A DNA stretch of 64,000 nt. It comes from Collinsella sp. (lineage in GTDB: Bacteria; Actinomycetota; Coriobacteriia; Coriobacteriales; Coriobacteriaceae). Below the pieces are notes generated by a model, which was not told where the DNA came from, searched no databases, and worked only from the letters and a program-made list of their open reading frames with translations. Positions 61,452 to 64,000 of the stretch are shown here, piece by piece. The stretch is taken from contig DXMV01000020.1 of the NCBI GenBank assembly GCA_019414055.1, positions 1 to 64,000 on the forward strand, read 5' to 3'. Made by a program: the position numbers and the translations under genes. How positions within the stretch are numbered: position 1 is the first letter of the stretch; every line of letters begins with the position of its first letter.

Positions 61452-63455
61452 TTAGACCAGGCGGGCGTTGATCGTCTTGGCGATCTCGGCGGCGTCGTTG
61501 GAACCCTTGACGGTGGCACGGAAGTTCTCGTCCATGAGCGCCTCGGCGACCTTGGACAGGATCTTGAGGTGCGTGGTGCCAGCCTGAGCGCCCGGGATGA
61601 GCAGGGCGATGGCCACGTTGACGGGAGCGCCGTCCATGGTGTCCCAACCGGTCACGCCGGACTCGTCCTTGACGACGATGACGGCAGCCTCGGTAATGGC
61701 TTCGGACTTGGCATGCGGGATGGCGAAGCCCTCCATCATGCCCGTGGTGCCCTCGGCCTCGCGGGCCAGGAAGGCGTTCATCACGGCGTCGGCGTCGCCG
61801 GCGATACCGGCCTTGACGGCCTGGTTGGAGACAAAGCTCAGAGCCTCGTCACGAGAGGCGAAGTCCTCGGCGACAAAGACGTTCTCGACCTTCACGAAGT
61901 CGGCAGCCTCGTCCTTGGGAGCCTCGACGGCAGCGGCCTTGGGGTCCTCAACCGGCTTGGCTGCAGGAGCGACCTTCTGGTTCTTCTCGAAGTCGTACTT
62001 CTTGAAGGCCACAAACAGGATGCCACCGACCACGGCGCCGATGAGGATCGCGAGGACCCACAGCGGACCGTTCTCGACAACGGGCAGGACCAGGAAGCCA
62101 CCGTGGGGCGCCGGATCGTGAACGTTGAACATAATGGTCAGGATCGAAGCGATGGAGGAGCCGAGCATCATGATGGGCATGACGGGCCAGATGTTCTTGG
62201 TCATGAACGGAATGGCGCCCTCGGTGATGTGGGTGCAACCAAGGATGAGGTTGACGACACCGGCGTCATGATCCTCCTGGCTGAAGTACTTCTTGCCGAC
62301 GACGACGGCGAAGGTAGTGATCAGCGGCGGAACGATGCAGGCGGCGGAAACGGCAGCCATGAAGTTGGTGCCGAAGTTGTAGGTCTCGGTGCCAACACCG
62401 GCGGCCAGGGCCTCGGTGAGCATAGCGGTACCGGTGACGTAAGCAGCCTTGTTGACCGGGCCACCCATGTCAAAGGCGCACATGCAGCCGATGGCAAGAC
62501 CCAGGACAACGGCGCCAGAGGCAGACAGGCCCTTGAGGAAGTCCATCATGGCGGTGTTGATGGCAGCCATGGGGCCGGAGATGCCGAGCATGACCAGACC
62601 GACGATGGCGGTCGAGAACAGCGGGTACAGGAAGATAGCCTTGAGGCCGTCCAGGTTCTTGGGCAGACCGGCAAAGACCTTCTCGAGCAGCAGGATGACA
62701 TAGCCAGCGAGGAAGCCGCCGACGATGCCGCCCAGGAAGCCGAAGCCCACACCGGTGCCGCCAGCGTCAATCATACCGGTATCGGCGTTAACGGGCAGGC
62801 CCTGGATGGCAATCATACCGGCAACAAAACCGGGGACGAGTGCCGGGCGCTTGCCGATGGACTCGGCGATGTAGGCGGAAAGCACGGGAACCATGAGGTT
62901 CATGGCGATGCCGCCGATAATCTTGAGCATAGCGGCGAAGCTGTTGTAGTCGGCAGCCGTCGAATCGAAGGACGTGATGCCCCACAGGAACGAAACGGCG
63001 GTCAGAACACCACCGGCGACGACGAAGACCAGCATGTGGCTGACGCCATTCATGAGGTGCTTGTAGATGACGTGGCCGATAGACTCCTTCTCCTCGACCT
63101 CGTCCTCGACATCGGCGGCAGCGGCAACCGTATCGTCGCCCTTGGCGGCGAGCGCGCGGTCAATCAGCTTTCCGGCGGCCTCGACGGACAGGGCCTTGGA
63201 AACGCCGACGGAAACCATGGGCTTACCGGCGAAACGCTCAGCCTGGACATCCTTATCGGCTGCGACGACAACGGCCTTGGCACCAGCGATCTCGCTCTTG
63301 GTGAGCTCGTTCTCGACACCGACCTGGCCATGGGTCTCGACCTTAATGGTCAGACCGCGCTCGGCAGCTGCCTTCTCCAGCGCCTCCTTCGCCATGAAGG
63401 TGTGCGCGATACCGGTCGGGCAACCGGTGGCGGCGATGATGTCAAACTTAGCCAT
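61452..63455 (-). CDS. fruA: Fructose-specific PTS permease, EIIBCA fusion
   Basis: 667 residues that import and phosphorylate fructose. EIIB comes first, with the phospho-Cys in ATGCPTGIAHTFMAKEAL. EIIC follows from about residue 130 with eight or more membrane segments, including GFLGGIVGGFLAGYVILLLE and CAFDMGGPVNKAAY. EIIA is last, with the phospho-His in EGFAIPHAKSEAITEA. The linker before EIIA is Lys/Ala/Glu-rich. B-C-A order is one of several used by fructose permeases. ATG at 63455 follows GAAGGAGG. Likely repressed or activated by the divergent RpiR-type regulator. Confidence 0.95.
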   Translation of the reverse strand: MAKFDIIAATGCPTGIAHTFMAKEALEKAAAERGLTIKVETHGQVGVENELTKSEIAGAKAVVVAADKDVQAERFAGKPMVSVGVSKALSVEAAGKLIDRALAAKGDDTVAAAADVEDEVEEKESIGHVIYKHLMNGVSHMLVFVVAGGVLTAVSFLWGITSFDSTAADYNSFAAMLKIIGGIAMNLMVPVLSAYIAESIGKRPALVPGFVAGMIAIQGLPVNADTGMIDAGGTGVGFGFLGGIVGGFLAGYVILLLEKVFAGLPKNLDGLKAIFLYPLFSTAIVGLVMLGISGPMAAINTAMMDFLKGLSASGAVVLGLAIGCMCAFDMGGPVNKAAYVTGTAMLTEALAAGVGTETYNFGTNFMAAVSAACIVPPLITTFAVVVGKKYFSQEDHDAGVVNLILGCTHITEGAIPFMTKNIWPVMPIMMLGSSIASILTIMFNVHDPAPHGGFLVLPVVENGPLWVLAILIGAVVGGILFVAFKKYDFEKNQKVAPAAKPVEDPKAAAVEAPKDEAADFVKVENVFVAEDFASRDEALSFVSNQAVKAGIAGDADAVMNAFLAREAEGTTGMMEGFAIPHAKSEAITEAAVIVVKDESGVTGWDTMDGAPVNVAIALLIPGAQAGTTHLKILSKVAEALMDENFRATVKGSNDAAEIAKTINARLV

Positions 63456-63582
63456 GTGTCCCTCCTTCTTGAGTACTGCGCCCGCAGGCGCTCCCCTACA
63501 CGCGCGTCCTTGCGCGCTTTTCCACAACTGAAAGATACCAACCCAGCGCTTTCGCGGAAAGGAAAATGTCCCAATTCTCCGG

Positions 63583-63597
63583 TGAAAGGTTCTTTCA
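63583..63597. promoter_or_regulatory. Candidate RpiR-type operator
   Basis: TGAAAGGTTCTTTCA is a perfect 6-bp inverted repeat around GTT in the fruA/regulator intergenic region. A further TGAAAG half-site lies at 63615-63620. RpiR-family regulators often bind TGAAA/TTTCA palindromes (established pattern); the link here is inference. Confidence 0.45.
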
Positions 63598-63726
63598 TAA
63601 CCGTAAACGGTAGGTGAAAGTTTACCATCAACACTTGAAACGGCAAGGTGTATCTTGTAATTGAAAATGCCCGTATACTATGGCATGAAAAACGAGTCCG
63701 ATTTTTATGCCAACCAGGAGCCATCC

Positions 63727-64000
63727 ATGACCGATAGCAGCAAGAGCGCGCTCTCCCTTATTAGCACTCATCAGGGATATAGTGGATCCGAACAGCGCAT
63801 TGTCGACTATATATTGGAGCACCAGTCCGAGGCGCCGCGCCTGACGGCCGCCCAGCTCTCACAAGCCGCTGCCACGTCCGAGGCGACGGTTTCGCGCTTT
63901 TGCCGCAAGCTGGGCTTTGGCAGCTTCCGCAGCTTTCAATTTTCGTTGGCGCGCGACTTGGAGAGCCAGCGCAACGAGGGCCTGACCGACGAGGTCTCTC
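63727..64000 (+). CDS. MurR/RpiR-family regulator, N-terminal part (cut by window edge)
   Basis: The first 91 codons are visible. The helix-turn-helix of the RpiR family is clear: YSGSEQRIVDYILEHQSEA, LSQAAATSEATVSRFCRKLG and FGSFRSFQFSLARDLE. The C-terminal sugar-phosphate (SIS) domain is outside the window. AGGAG lies seven bases before the ATG. Divergent from fruA with a shared 270-base region, so control of fruA by fructose-1-phosphate or a related sugar phosphate is a fair inference. Confidence 0.88.
   Translation, partial: MTDSSKSALSLISTHQGYSGSEQRIVDYILEHQSEAPRLTAAQLSQAAATSEATVSRFCRKLGFGSFRSFQFSLARDLESQRNEGLTDEVS

Overview
The window looks like chromosome of a GC-rich, low-oxygen gut actinobacterium of the class Coriobacteriia, most likely Collinsella. 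That is an inference from the paired GlgC/GlgD glycogen operon, GC-biased codon use, an iron-sulfur serine dehydratase, the fructose PTS set and the repeat-rich intergenic DNA. No rRNA or other taxonomic marker is present.

Bases 1-6.3 kb are an unstable accessory zone. It holds the 5' part of an IS110-type transposase, a complete IS21-type element (istA/istB), a remnant of a second IS21 istA, two decayed 3' ends of a UDP-glucose dehydrogenase gene in opposite orientations, and poorly characterised or broken genes between and beside them. Bases 6.4-18.4 kb are one long minus-strand exopolysaccharide/capsule operon. It starts with a LoaP/NusG-like antiterminator and continues with an initiating sugar-phosphate transferase, a WecG-family transferase, CapE and CapF, an acetyltransferase, a GT4 glycosyltransferase, a Wzy polymerase, a pyruvyltransferase-family protein, an FrhB-like iron-sulfur protein, a Wzx flippase and CapG. 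CapE, CapF and CapG together make UDP-N-acetyl-L-fucosamine. The middle of the operon (about 7.6-13.9 kb) is visibly richer in AT than its ends.

After a tRNA-Ala, a thiamine pyrophosphokinase and a HAD phosphatase, bases 21-34 kb carry an alpha-glucan module on the plus strand: glgB, glgP, glgC, glgD, glgA and a GH13-GH77 fusion enzyme. Inverted TGGTAAAAC-type sites lie upstream of both glgB and the fusion gene and suggest joint control. GlgA and GlgB both end in long lysine/alanine/threonine-rich, histone-H1-like tails, which is the most unusual protein feature here.

Bases 34-45 kb are housekeeping genes (FmdB-like zinc ribbon, rsmB, fmt, def, priA, gltX, metK, sdaA). Bases 45-54.6 kb hold an L,D-transpeptidase, a MacAB-type efflux operon, a radical SAM protein, a TetR regulator and an UPF0104-type membrane protein. 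Two identical tRNA-Glu genes and a CCA-adding-type enzyme follow. Bases 56.7-64 kb form a fructose uptake and phosphorylation cluster: fruA, ptsH, ptsI and two PfkB kinases, with a divergent RpiR-type regulator cut by the window edge.

The intergenic DNA is crowded with palindromic elements. These include long-armed hairpins at 37.2, 42.0, 43.6 and 61.1 kb. The last two share a core of about 69 bases with a covarying base pair, although their arms are unrelated. A palindromic repeat of about 67 bp occurs at 50.8 and 52.5 kb, with a longer-armed version at 61.3 kb.
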